Positions 12,365-23,647 of a DNA stretch of 64,000 nt are shown here, piece after piece. Position 1 is the first letter of the stretch, and the number at the start of each line of letters is the position of its first letter. The stretch is from positions 1,488,001 through 1,552,000 of the forward strand of contig JBANDB010000014.1 in assembly GCA_037576215.1 (NCBI GenBank). Direction: 5' to 3'. The DNA is from Armillaria gallica. Its lineage: Eukaryota; Basidiomycota; Agaricomycetes; Agaricales; Physalacriaceae. The notes under the pieces were generated by a model. The model was not told the origin of the DNA and did not search any database. It worked only from the letters and a program-made list of their open reading frames with translations. A program made the translations under genes and the position numbers.

Positions 12365-12674
12365 GGGTAGAACTTAGACTCAAGGTAAAGGCGTGTTGGT
12401 TCAACTTATATTGCCAGAAAGTGACGTAGAGTACGATCATGGTTGGATCATGGACTCCACCACCTCGATTCCAACCCGATTCACAAACAAGAAGCGAACA
12501 ATGGAAGTGGCTGAGCACTTTTATTTGCACTTGTTATGCACAGCAGCTTGGACCTCCTCCAATAATAAGTACACCCTTCACTTTCACCTCGCCCGTTGCT
12601 CTTTCTCTATTACCTTTGCTATCCCTATCGTCCTTCCTACGAATTACACTGTGTAAACTTCCTTATTCCTCGCG
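12365..12674. promoter_or_regulatory. Divergent intergenic region, pyrimidine-rich toward the + gene
   Basis: About 310 bp between the PAP2 start (minus) and the next start (plus). The right half (about 12540-12670) is strongly C/T-rich on the + strand, a usual fungal core-promoter/leader feature. No TATA box or coding content is evident. Confidence 0.4.
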
Positions 12675-13661
12675 ATGCTCGACTCTTCCCCAGTGGCTTT
12701 GCCTCCCGTGCCTCGCCCACTGAAGCGGTCGTCGTCGACAGCGTCTCTCCCGACGCCTCCGCGTACCCAGCGCAAAAGGCGCACTACGCGTTCCAGGGCG
12801 TCTTCCGATGAAAGTGACGAAGACAACACTGCTGACAGTGGTGATCAAGTTGTGTGGTTGAACAAGAAGCGGCGCATCAGCGACATCCAGGAGGAAGAGG
12901 AGGAAGACTTTGACGACGAAGACATTTTTTGGGCTGGTGGGAAGAGCACCAAGGCAACGGGAAGCTCATCCAAGAACGAGAGCGCGTCAGCAACGCGACG
13001 GTCGGAGTCGCCTGTTGGTTCTCCTGTACCCTTACTCTTCCGCAACAAAAGAGAGCGAGCACAGTCCACCTCTTCCCTTGTCTCTCCGCCGCCTTCCTTC
13101 AGAAAGGCCAAGCCTGCACCGGTAAAGGCCCCCATTGTTCGGTCAGCGAGTCCAACCATCACGTCGCCACCACGGACCCCAAAAAACAAAGTCCAACGTC
13201 CAATCCGAGATTCTCCCAACAACCCTTTCCTGGATACGCCCGGTGGCGTCGACGACGCTAGCGACAATGAAGACGATGGCGCGTCGTTGGCCGAGCGGCC
13301 TTATGAAGAAAAGCCTACTGTCACATTCGTTTAGTAAGCCACCCACACTTCCCTTCGCTGTTCGCATTGTTAACTTTATATTACCAGTCGCGGCGTTCGA
13401 AAGACCTTCCCCAACCCCTACTATGATCCCGTCAAGAAGGGACCGGTGTCGCCGACTCCCAACTCTTTGCTTCCGCCAGAACACATCGATTTTTCGCCCG
13501 ATTTGAGGTGCCCTCCCAAAATCCTGTTCCCTAAAAAGAAACACAGGAAAGGTACCAAAGTCGATACAAGCAAGGCATCCGCTCTGCTTTCTGACGTGTT
13601 TGCAGATGATAGTGAGAACGAGGCGTCGCTGGGTCCAACCCACCAAGCTGTTTGCAGATGA
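12675..13661 (+). CDS. Unknown Ser/Pro-rich, acidic, probably nuclear protein
   Basis: Two-exon gene of unknown function. The first exon is low-complexity: RPLKRSSSTASLPTPPRTQ, basic KRRR clusters that could be nuclear signals, a Glu/Asp run around 12890-12925 and several SPxxSP-like sites. An intron of about 54 nt after PYEEKPTVTFV restores YRGVRKTFPNPYYDP, the best-conserved-looking piece. The simple reading ends at 13661. A different frame reading TKLFADELKATERSKR and stopping at 13692 looks more protein-like, so the last exon boundary is uncertain. I recognise no domain. Confidence 0.6.
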
Positions 13662-13692
13662 GTTGAAGGCCACGGAACGATCTAAGCGGTAG

Positions 13693-14095
13693 ATCAAATG
13701 CTTTTTCTGTCGAATTGCAGCATTGCTCGCGCTGTCGATTCCTTTCTCAAATTTCTCCCTCAGCTCTCACACACTGTCTTTTTCTGTCTTTCAATCCTCT
13801 CTGCATCGCTTTGTCACGTCTCATTGTGAGTTGTCGAACTTGTGGCTCTTTCCATTCCTCATCGCTATTTTCCCCAAGTCATCTTTTTTGTATATATTCA
13901 AATATCGATTTATGACACCTTTCTATGAATATCTGCGACACCTATCCTCCATCCTATCCGCGTTCAATGTTCTTCCATTTCACACACTCTAGATAGTTTG
14001 TCTGTTGATGTATCTTGACAATGGCATCCTGGTATATGCTTACAAAATTGGCACGAGAAAATGTTGGTAGTTAACGTCGCAGGTAACGTACAAAA
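13693..14095. other. Convergent intergenic region, no gene seen
   Basis: Pyrimidine- and AT-rich sequence between the 3' ends of two convergent genes. It should contain both poly(A) regions. No conserved coding or RNA feature seen. Confidence 0.45.
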
Positions 14096-14810
14096 TTAGT
14101 CGTCTTCATGTATCGTGATCTTGGGCTCGTCTAGCACCTGTGGCAAATTGGAAGGGATATCCTGTGGGACCTCCTGGGGCGCTCGCTCAGGGATGGGCTC
14201 GGTTTCCTCATCCTCTTGGTCGCTGTCGTCGCCTGGCCTCCGGAATACCAACTCCTTCCCATTGACAAGCCGCCGCTTTTTTATGGGCACATCTGGTGCA
14301 GCATCGTCGCCACCCCTTCCCAGCGATTCCGTCGTCTGAGCATCATGCGCCTTTGATCTCTCCTTCTTCTTCTGCCTCTTCGCACGGTTTTTGGCAGTCT
14401 TCGCCTCCGTCACAGCCGCAGCCTCTCGTCTCCGTCTCTCAAATTCGGCCTCGTCGGTTTCCTATTGCCACGCAGGTAAGAAATGGTAGATCCTGGTCAG
14501 GGCGAAAGACACGTACTTTTTGCACAGTTTCTTCAAGGAGCTTCAGTCTCTCGTATTCCCGCCGTCTGCTGGCCTTGTAAACATGGAATTCACCACTTCC
14601 TGCTCCGGCGCTGGAACCCTGTACGTTCTTCATCATTTCTCGTGCTGGACGGATTGTTTTTTCCTTGGGAGGCGGAGGCACATATGCGGCCTTTGTGGGA
14701 TCTTTGAGCAGCTTTTCCAGCTGCATTCGCTGCTTTTCGACAGCGGTCATGGCATGCCTATTGACTGGAGGCGTTGAGCTGGATGCGGCAGGTGGATTGG
14801 GTGTAGCCAT
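14096..14810 (-). CDS. PRKRIP1: PRKRIP1-like (DUF1168) spliceosome-associated protein
   Basis: Small basic protein of the PRKR-interacting protein 1 family, a component of catalytic-stage spliceosomes. Two exons; the intron lies near 14464-14517. The diagnostic family core is present: VQGSSAGAGSGEFHVYKASR RREYER, followed by a long charged helix with ETDEAEFERRRREAAA and KTAKNRAKRQKKKERSK. The N-terminus MATPNPPAASSSTPP is low complexity. The C-terminal tail is acidic (DDSDQEDEETEPIPE) and fungus-specific. The start at 14810 is the first in-frame ATG of a long exon. Confidence 0.85.
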
Positions 14811-15033
14811 CGTTCGGATACAAGTACAAGGTAAAGGTATTATAGCGTCACGTTGACTTTGTTTCTTACCGGCCCGATTGCCGATTCCTCGCAGGCTACA
14901 GAGTACAAAGCTGCATCTCGAATTCAATAAAATATAATAAGTATGTGCATGTCCTATTGTAAATTTCTTAGTACATATTCTACAGTAGCCGTGGATCAGA
15001 GAATTAGGGTATACTTATTGCGCCACTTGGCGC

Positions 15034-17468
15034 TTATGCATGCTGTCCAAAGCAATTACTGCACATGCCTTTGGGCTTAAAAGGGTTCTGTCTGAACTCC
15101 TTGCAAGCGGTAGCACTCGGAAGCGACAGATCCGACACGCTATCAAAGGGCGAGGCGTCGTAACCGAGGCTGCTCTTGGGCGAAGGTGTTTCTGTTGTGT
15201 TTTGCGGAGTTAACAAACTCGATGATGAAGATGACGCCGGAACGCTCGGTCTACGAGGAGGTATCTTGGGCGTTGTACTCGGAGTAGCGCTACGCCGTGG
15301 CGGCGGTGGTGGGGGAGCTTTCTTTCCCGGGGTCAGAGTAGCAAGGACGTCAGTCGTGGATGCTCTGCGCATCGGGAGCGCTGGAGGAGGAGGCTCCGAT
15401 GTCCGGTTGGGCCCAATATCAGATAAACCATGTCGCGAGATCGAGGGCATCAAGTGGTCTTCATCGTCATCCACAGCGTTTGACAGGCCATGGTCTGGAG
15501 GGCCCCCAAAGAAAGGACTATGAGATGGATTTAGAGGCTTCGATTTGTAGGCATCTTCTTCTTCCAGATCGCTCGTTCTATATCCTTCATCAGGAGAATC
15601 ATCGTCGGATTGTAACGATGGAGCAATGTAGGCAGTATCCTCCTCGTAAGCTTTGCCGCTACGAGAACGCTTCAATAGCACTGGCTTCTTAGATAGGGCC
15701 TCCGTGTATGGTGTTGGAAACAATCCTTGCTTCCCATCCAATAGACCCATCCACCACTCATCAAGCACCTCATTAATCACAACAATTTCGTCACCCGCTT
15801 TGAATGACAGTTCGTCTGAGGAGCCGTTGAAATCGTACAGAGCGCGTACGACCTTCTTTTCCCGCAACGACGGTGGCTTCAGAATACGGGAGGTCTCCTT
15901 TGGCGTTCCTCATTGGTTTGAGATTTCCGCCGCAGTGTCTTGGTGAAGCTCGGCGACAGGGAGACGGGTGAGTTCCCTTCACTTCTTTGCGGATGATCGT
16001 TGTCGTCGTCCTGCAACGATGCGAATTTCTCCTTTTTCTTCCCTCGTACAGAACTCACTGCACTATTGGCCCAACCAGCAACACTCATTCTCATCGAAGT
16101 GTCTGGATTCGCTAAGCTGTCCGATCGCTTTCTCGACGCTCGTGAACTCGGGCGGGAAGGTGGACGGGAAGAAGCTTTTGTTGTACCAGCGGAATCGGTA
16201 CGTCGATGCGTGGTGGATGGGCGGCGACTTGATGACGACGCGTTTGTTCGCTCATCGTCAGAGGAGTCGGCAGGTGTAGATTGAGGATTAGAGCGGCTGG
16301 ACCAAGTTCTCTTCTGCACAGGTCGCTTCGGAGCCTTGGTGCTATCAGAACGGGAGAACGTATGCATTGGTCCTTCCGCTCGACGGGGACAACGTCTGAG
16401 GTGCTGGACCTATGCAATCGTGTGAGCATAAGGTCTAGAATATCCGATGGATGCGTGCCTACCATTCTGCCTGAGTCTCCTGCAGGATCTCTAGGTACTG
16501 CTTCACGAAATTGACCTCGCTTTCTAGAAAGCCGGTCAATTCGCGTAGCTGATCTATTTCATTTTCTTGGATGGCGTGCATGTAGGCTCGCACATCTTCG
16601 GCAGCTTCGTCGCTACGCGATGTTGAATAAAGGGGAAAAGAGAGAAGAGAACAAACTCACTATCGGGCTTGCGACCTTTCGACTTCTTCATCCGCCTCCA
16701 CTTTATCTTTCTCCTTTTTGCTGTTCTTCAACTTTTCTTGTTTCGTTAGAGCGGCATCAAGACTAAGTCTAGAGACACAATGCATGATTAGGACCTGTCT
16801 TCAAAGAAGGACACACATTACCTTCTGCTCTCTAGTTTCTTTCTCTGGTGTTCGTACTCCTTGACCTCGTTGCCGAAGCTCTCAAGTGAGGTGAGGTACG
16901 TATCACGGAAAGTTAGCGCATAAGCCTCTTGTAACGTGGCGATTTTGCAATGAGCACGGCCAAGCTTTACAAGCGATGTGCCTGCCCGATAATAAGCATT
17001 TGGCAGGAGTCAGTGGCAAAGAACGAACCAAGGACAGAATCCTCCCCATATTCTTCGCCATGGACAATCATGACAACCCCCAGGGTGTCAATGGGCAACA
17101 ATTTCTCAGGGTTATCAAGGGATTCACTTTCTTTCTTCTTGGAGAGGGCATGATGATAATCTTCGGATGCAAGATACAATCTGTGCGGAGCACATTAGCC
17201 ATTGAACGAAGAGGAGAGGGCGTCGAACGTACTTTTGAGCAGCGAGCTTCCGTTTCTCGATATCCAGCTCGAGTTCATGGAATGCCTCTGTGACCGTTGT
17301 CTTCTCGCGTGAGGATATCACCTCCCCTGCCCACTGTGCGTGGCATTAGGGTCACTGTCGGTCGAGGCTCATCGAAGACATACCTGGCGCAATTTACCTA
17401 GCTAAGTGAACGGTTCAGCAAAGAGCAAGGCATAGTATTCAAGATGAGCTTACCTGTTTGCTGGCCAT
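15034..17468 (-). CDS. BAR and SH3 domain endocytic protein (endophilin/amphiphysin type)
   Basis: Membrane-curving adaptor for endocytosis and actin patches. The first small exons give MASKQLGKLRQWAGEVISS, then EKTTVTEAFHELELDIEKRK and a long helical BAR region in several exons (about 16400-17470), ending near LRELTGFLESEVNFVKQYLE. A Ser/Arg-rich linker (16360-15900) follows. The SH3 domain reads VRALYDFNGSSDELSFKAGD with EWWMGLLDGKQGLFPTPY. After it come proline-rich PPPPPPRR stretches that could bind other SH3 domains, and a C-terminal FKPKGMCSNCFGQHA with a CxxC. Introns were placed by frame and are approximate within the BAR part. Confidence 0.82.
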
Positions 17469-17665
17469 CTGAATGGACACGATGGTACAAGTACAAGTGA
17501 TACCACGAATTATTATAATAGGGCCGGATGCGGATAATGCCGAAGCCTTCTGATTGGCCGACGCGTGGTAACACACATGTTGCATTATTATAAGGCTAAT
17601 CTGGGTCCATACAAGGCAAATACAAAAGCAAAAAGATAACAAGGCACCCCTCCCGACTACGCCAT

Positions 17666-19221
17666 TCACTGCATACCCTTCGCAGCTAACCGTAATCCCT
17701 CTTGAACGGCAACAGCCTGGCGATGTCAAGTGAGCTAGGGAGCAGATGGAAAAGATTGCCCTCACCTCTTCTACCCATGGCAACTTGAAAAACTCGCTCC
17801 GCCGGAGTTCTTCTTGCCTTACCGTCAAGCCCTCTGTTGGGCCACTGCCCAGAATGGTCTCGAGATCACGCGATTGGGATTCCAGCCAGGTCTGTATGAA
17901 CTCCGCAGGGTTCTTAGCGAACGACTCCAAAAAGGTACGCTTCAAGTGGGAATTATGGAGTGACTGGGCATGAAGGGCTATCTGCAATCCAGGTCAGCGT
18001 CAAATTCAGGAGAAAATACAAATCAATAACCTCTTCATCTAACTTGACGAGGTTCTGAGCGCTTTCTCTGTTCGTCTGTAACATGACGCCCATACGATTT
18101 TTCAGGAAGACATCTTCTGCCTTCACCTCTATATCCCAGGCAGTGGGCCGATCTGGAGGTGGTACTGAAGGGTCGATGGTGTAGAACAAGATCACAGGGT
18201 CTGGCGTCGACAGATACTGGTTGACTACATCAGGTAATTTTTGAAAGGCGATACTTTCGGCGCGGAATATCTATGGAAGAGGTGAGTATAATGAGGTGTT
18301 GGCAATGAAATCATTGCGCACCGGCGCTAACTTTTCGTCTGCCCGTACCATCCTTCGATCCACTTTGTCTTGTAGACCGTGGAGCTTGATATAGTTCCAC
18401 AGTGTCTGGATAACACCGACACGGCTCTCCTCCTTAATACCCAAGATGTCGCCTGAGAAGAATACTTATCAAAAAAGTTGATATATAATGTTCTGAGCAA
18501 ATACCTAGTTCGGGGCTGACTTTGTACTGCTCCGGATAATGATCTGGATATAAGATAATGCGTAACTTGACGGCTGCATCCCCCGTCCGTCGTACGGTGA
18601 ACCCGTCCAAAACAGGGTTCTGAAGTCCGGTCGCGCGAGGCCACTATATTAAAGTTAGCTCATAAGGGTTTTCAGGTGAATGCCAATGACCAACTTCAAC
18701 GATATTTCCCTCTGGGTACAATGAGGGATCTCTGTCCAACTCTACAATCATCTTCTTGATAAACGTCGAAAACTTTCGCGTCGGTGCCTTGTCTTTACTC
18801 CGTTGGTTCCCAACCTGAATAACAGCTAAGAATTCGCCTTTGACCGATGCAGGACGCACGCACCTCCAACAGACGCCCCTCGATCTTGAAGCTCCAGGCT
18901 GGTACGCCTTCTCCAGTTTCAAAGTTGGCCATCGGCTCACCGCCAGTCTGCCATATTTGCGAAGACACGGTATGGCTGAGAAAGAGCCGCAATGTTCGCG
19001 TAGTCTACCTCAAAAAATGAGCGCGCCATCGAGTCTGGAGTATGATACATACTGTCGGATTCCGAGCAAGCGAGTCTTGAATTTCGACCTTCTTCCGGGT
19101 CATTGTCCAGTCTAGCTTGCGTTCCATCTCCAGGAGATCCTGATACATTCGCGAATCTTGAGCAAACTCTGGGTTCTGAAGAACGACATTGGGCAACGTC
19201 TTGTCGGTTATTTTTCGTCGC
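17666..19221 (-). CDS. SWI/SNF-type remodeller subunit, SMARCD/Snf12/Rsc6 family (5' exon unresolved)
   Basis: SWIB-domain subunit of a SWI/SNF or RSC chromatin remodeller. Starting at a 3' splice site (19221) the protein reads RRRKITDKTLPNVVLQNPEF and YQDLLEMERKLDWTMTRKK, the conserved SMARCD N-terminal block. Next is WSFKIEGRLLE, then the SWIB domain with YPDHYPEQYKVSPELGDILG, LWNYIKLHGLQDKVDRR-like sequence and a helical C-terminus LESQSRDLETILGSG. The last exon ends VQEGLRLAAKGMQ at 17666. The frame has a stop but no ATG just upstream of 19221, so a first exon, probably Gln/Ser/Pro-rich, must lie between about 19280 and 19640; I could not fix it. Confidence 0.83.
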
Positions 19222-19677
19222 CTGAACAAAAAGGTCAGTGTCAGAGATGTAGTCAAGGAAATCCGCTTGCTTTGTGGCCTTTGTCCCGTCCATCCGAAGA
19301 AGGGTTAATAAGAGAATCTGGTGGGACTTGGAGAGAATGGAGAGAGTAAAGACTGGACCCTAGCTCGCGCTCACGCTGTCACAGGTCACGAGTTGCGGGC
19401 CGGAAGAGCCGGTGAAACTTTGGGTACTGGATGACAAGATTGACGCGTTCATAGGGTAAGCCTGTCTCCATGATTGAGAAGAGTCAAAAGGTTGACTAGT
19501 GCACAGTAAATGGTCTCGACGGCCTGGCATATGCCACGATGTATCAGAATTTCCAGTTGCACATTGACTTCGATGAAAGTTTAAAACAGAACTGGTAGGA
19601 TCACATTGCAACACTGAGGATTGAGAAAAGTACAGACTACCAGGTTACATTTGTTGGCTTTCCGATCATGAAATATG

Positions 19678-21303
19678 CTACTGGTGAGAACACCCATCTC
19701 TTCCGCCAAAGTCATCTTCTTCATCTGAATATTCTTCGTCGTATTCATCTTCATCTACTTCATTATCGGTGTCGTGATCATCCTGTTCGAGGGCTGAAAT
19801 ATCACAGATTCTCCGAATGTTGCCGCCCAGCCAACGTGCACTATTGTCGGTACCCTCCCATCTCAAATCGGCGACTTGAATTTGCTCATCTTTGTCTCCA
19901 TTATGCTCTGCAACGTCAAGCACGAAACCAACAGATCCCAGTAGGAGTCGCACGAGTGAAACACGTGAAATCTTCTCCGCGACACCATCGGATCCCGTTC
20001 CATACAACAACCCATGCAGGCCTTCGAGTTGCTCGGCCGACAGATTCCATTCCCTTTCGTCGATTCCGCGCCATCTTCTGCCTGGTGGAACGTCTGCAAG
20101 ACCCAGAGACACTAGGGACTTGAATCCGTTCATCGCACGCGGACCACGGGGGATGTTGGTTTTTAAGTCGGGAGTCACCTTGGTGTTGGCGCGATACCAG
20201 ACATTACAAAAGAATTCAACTGAACTGTACCGGGTGCGATAATGATACTCCAGATAGACATCCACGGATTTAGGGCGCGTGGGGGAGTAGATTCGGGAGA
20301 GAACATCAAACCGAGAAACCTGTAATATTAACCAACCGTCAGCTCTGACTTAGAAGATGTCCATGAAGACGCACATTGCCCCATCCATCATCAGAGCCAT
20401 CGACAATCAAAGGGATCACGGCGTCGTGAAGCACACTCTGTTCATCTTCCTCAAGATCAGTGGCACCCAGCGCAGCGCAGACACCCTCATCAATATGCTC
20501 GTGAAAGGCCGAAAGGTCTTCGCCTGCAAACTCGCTCAATTCTGATTCAAAGGCGTCAACGGCCTTCTTTCTCTGTTCCAGATATGCCGACCAGTCCTTA
20601 GACTTTTCTGGATGGATCAAGTGAAATTCAGCTTTGCATTTTTCCAGAGGATTAGTGGAACTGGTCGCGTCGGGCTCAAGATGCCACCAAGAATGGGTCT
20701 TGAGGTTCGAGGATATGTACAAGGGCAGGTCCGCGTGTGCGAGAAGTGTAAGAACTAACGCTAGCTTTAGAAATACAAGGTACGAGGAGGAAGCCCACCC
20801 ACCTATCTGGTCCCTATATTTAAACGCGTTGACCGTACATACTAGTTCCCCAAAGCTCTTGAAAACGACGCCGTCGTCAGTCGCTAGGAACTGCACGCTA
20901 TCAGGGAAGACGAAAGAAGAAAAAGAAAGAAATGTACAAAGTGGTGTAGGGAAACATGGATGATATCTTCCAGCCGTTGGGCAATCCAAAGCTGAACAAA
21001 GGCTTCAGCAGAATCCCCTAAGGTAAAATTGAAACGTACGACGCTGTCCATTGAGGACCATGGCACCTCGACATAGTCCTCGTCTTGGGGATTGGACAAC
21101 TTCAAAACTTTCTTTGTATCGTCATTGAATCCAATGATCTTGAGTTTGGGAGACTTTTGGTCAACAAGACTGTTGTACATGTTTGCAGGCGGAGCATCTT
21201 TGCGAAACTGAGAAAACTCGGTATCGCTGAGACGAAGCTCGGAAAGAGGACGAGCGTCAAGGGCGCCAGAAGCTGCAGGGGGACCGCGACAGTTTGGGCA
21301 CAT
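19678..21303 (-). CDS. Conserved-looking protein of unknown function
   Basis: Multi-exon gene I do not recognise. It opens MCPNCRGPPAASGALDARPL with one CxxC pair. A beta-rich first half contains DYVEVPWSSMDSVVRFNFTLG, which resembles the start of a PH-like domain. A middle exon carries LATDDGVVFKSFGELVCTVN and charged helices. The last exon has KVTPDLKTNIPRGPRAMNGF and GLADVPPGRRWRGIDERE. It ends in a strongly acidic tail (DTDNEVDEDEYDEEYSDEED). Start and stop are clean; the junction near 20900-20985 fits QRLEDIIH joined to FLATDDG. Acidic tail and lack of signal peptide suggest a cytosolic or nuclear protein. Confidence 0.65.
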
Positions 21304-21439
21304 GGAGGTAACACGGAAAGGGAACAGTGAAGTCTATTTCAAATCTCGACTGTCTTTGTTTTGAGAGTTTGCCAAGGGGAGCTACAGTGAAGATAGATAA
21401 ATAACTTTTTGGAAAATACCTATAATACAACAGCTTAGT

Positions 21440-23469
21440 CTACTTTTCGCGCTGCATTAATGCCGCTATTTCTGCTGGAACCGTCGGTCGTTTCTCCCAT
21501 TCTGCGAGCCATCCCGTCCTTGCACCTTCATCATCCCCGACGCTTGGAAGGGCAAACACGCCAGTGACTAACCAGATATTCTTCGCACTTGCCGAGTGAT
21601 CCTGCCGCAACGTTGGCAAAACGGCCCGTGGTACCATCAGATTGGAGTTCGCGTCTGTTCTCAGCGCCTTTCCTACTCTCCCGGACAGTCCCAGATCAGC
21701 AATTCCGGAAACGCCAGCACGCGACGCTGCGCGACCTTCGCCATCCTTTTCAAGTGTTCCAAAAGCTTCCCCACCTATTGTGAAGTCTAGAGCTCTCCCG
21801 TCCTTTCCTTGCCCGTATATCGCAAAACCACCTTCAGCCGATGATAAGCTTCTCCCCGTCTGTAACCTGTGCACACGGAGGTGCCACAGCGGCGAGTCCT
21901 GCTGTGGTGGCACTAGCCATGTCTCTACCTCGACATCCTTCCAGGGAAACCACATCGACCTTAGCCATTTACCACTTTCGATCCTAGCCTCTCGCGTATC
22001 TCTTCTACACTTCCACGTCTCCCCGTTATCGTCGCTTAGAGCCAAAGTGTTGTCGCCCCCCAATTCTTCCAGGGTTCCATTCCCGACAGGGACACTGTAT
22101 CCGAAGGCGGAGGAATATGCAAGTTTCCCATACTTTGCCGGTCCCTGCTTCACGGGATATGAACACTGTTGGCCTGATGATAGAATATAGGTGTGTCCTC
22201 CAACGTTGGTTGCAATATGCAGTGGATGGTACAGAAATTTCGTCGTCTCAAGCAAAATCTGGGGATAAGGTTCTTCCTTTGCTGCCCAAAATGGATGACT
22301 ATTGGGTAGGGACAGCGTCACAAAGGACTTGCAACACCAGTACGGAGACCCGGGGGAGTTGTAGTTCTCCGTCATGTTGTGGTTGGGATAACAAAAGCCG
22401 ATGGTAAGGGTACCGTCGGCATTGAACGCCCCCGCCTGTTTCGCCCACCACCTGACGTTTCTCAATTGCAAGCCCTTGACGATTCCCCAAGTCAACGGAG
22501 CTGGGAGTTCGACATCGGCGAAGGCGAGGGCCCCCCAAAATGATGACATCGCAAAGCGATAGGTCATACTTCTACCGAAGGGGATCGCACGACCTGTCTT
22601 CCGTGAGTATGATATCAAGGTGCATGGGAGAACATCCAATTTTACCTTCTCCATCAAAGTAGCGCACAAAGTCCAAAGCAAATTGCCTCGCTCTGTTCCT
22701 GTACTCCTCGCATCGAATGGGATCTTCATCTTGCTGGAGCTTCGAGTAAGCGAGTTGAGCGAACTGAATCGCAAACGAAGACGAATAATAATCGAGCTGG
22801 ACGATACCCTCTGGGCCATCGCGAGACCATCCATCGCCGATATAGAATGTATCGAGATGGTCCAAGTCAGCTTTCATTCGTTCTGCATCGAAGCGGGGCG
22901 AGCCGGCTTTGGATAACCCCAAGTTGGCAAAAACCTGATGGAGAGTAGGTACGAATACGGTTTAGGGAAGTAAGTCCGAAACGCACGCGGAACCAAAGCC
23001 AGTTTGTGTTGGGCATCTCCTTGTCATTCATGCCGCCTAACCAGTTTTCGACCCTGACCTTAGATCCTGGAGGAAGGGGATCCCATAGTTGCTCTTTTGC
23101 AACTGCAATAGAGAAGCCTAGGGCTGAACACTCGACCATCCTTTGATCTTTGTCTCGCATGTGCCCCCAGAACTCCTCGTTATCAGGATCGGTCCCGTTC
23201 TCCAAGCCGTTAACCCATCGTGAGGTACCAGGGTAATCATATCCACCAGACAATAACGACGCAAGGCCCCAGATGGGTCGGGAGAAACCCTCCAACTGAG
23301 CAGCAGCCTCGTCGTAGTGCGTTCCAGTATGGCCAATGTGGACTCTGGCACCACCAGGCGAAGTGTGCTTCTCAAGGGCGTCGAGGATATCCACAAGGAA
23401 TTTCTTCAGGTCGTCCCTAGTCTGTATGGGATTTGGCGCGAATGGGGTAGTGTTTCCGAACGTCTCCAT
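21440..23469 (-). CDS. DUF2264 domain protein
   Basis: Three-exon gene for a protein made almost wholly of a DUF2264 region, a family shared by bacteria and fungi and lacking an assigned reaction; an alpha/alpha-barrel glycosidase-like fold is often assumed. Family-type blocks: [96 protein letters not shown] and [19 protein letters not shown]. The second half is beta-rich and holds the usual [16 protein letters not shown]. No signal peptide is visible. Length, about 640 residues, is normal for the family. Introns fall near 22930-22985 and 22605-22645. Confidence 0.85.
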
Positions 23470-23647
23470 GGCTGATGCATGTGGGAGCTCGGGGAAACTT
23501 ACTTATGTAGGATCAACCTGAATCCGGACCGGAAACGAGATGGCGGTCCGCTGATCTGTGCATGATCATGTTCCTATTCTTAACAGAGTGAAATGCACTG
23601 TATTGGAACGAGTCGAGGTCACAGTCAGCCTGTAGTATAAATTTTAC

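Noticed and set aside
12845..13267. 140-codon minus-strand frame
   Set aside because: It mirrors the Ser/acidic coding exon of the + gene and has no supporting context.
19360..19614. 84-codon minus frame rich in Ser/Gln as SMARCD first exon
   Set aside because: Composition would suit, but I could not find a splice pair giving the right phase into the RRRKITDK exon, so it is not annotated as coding.
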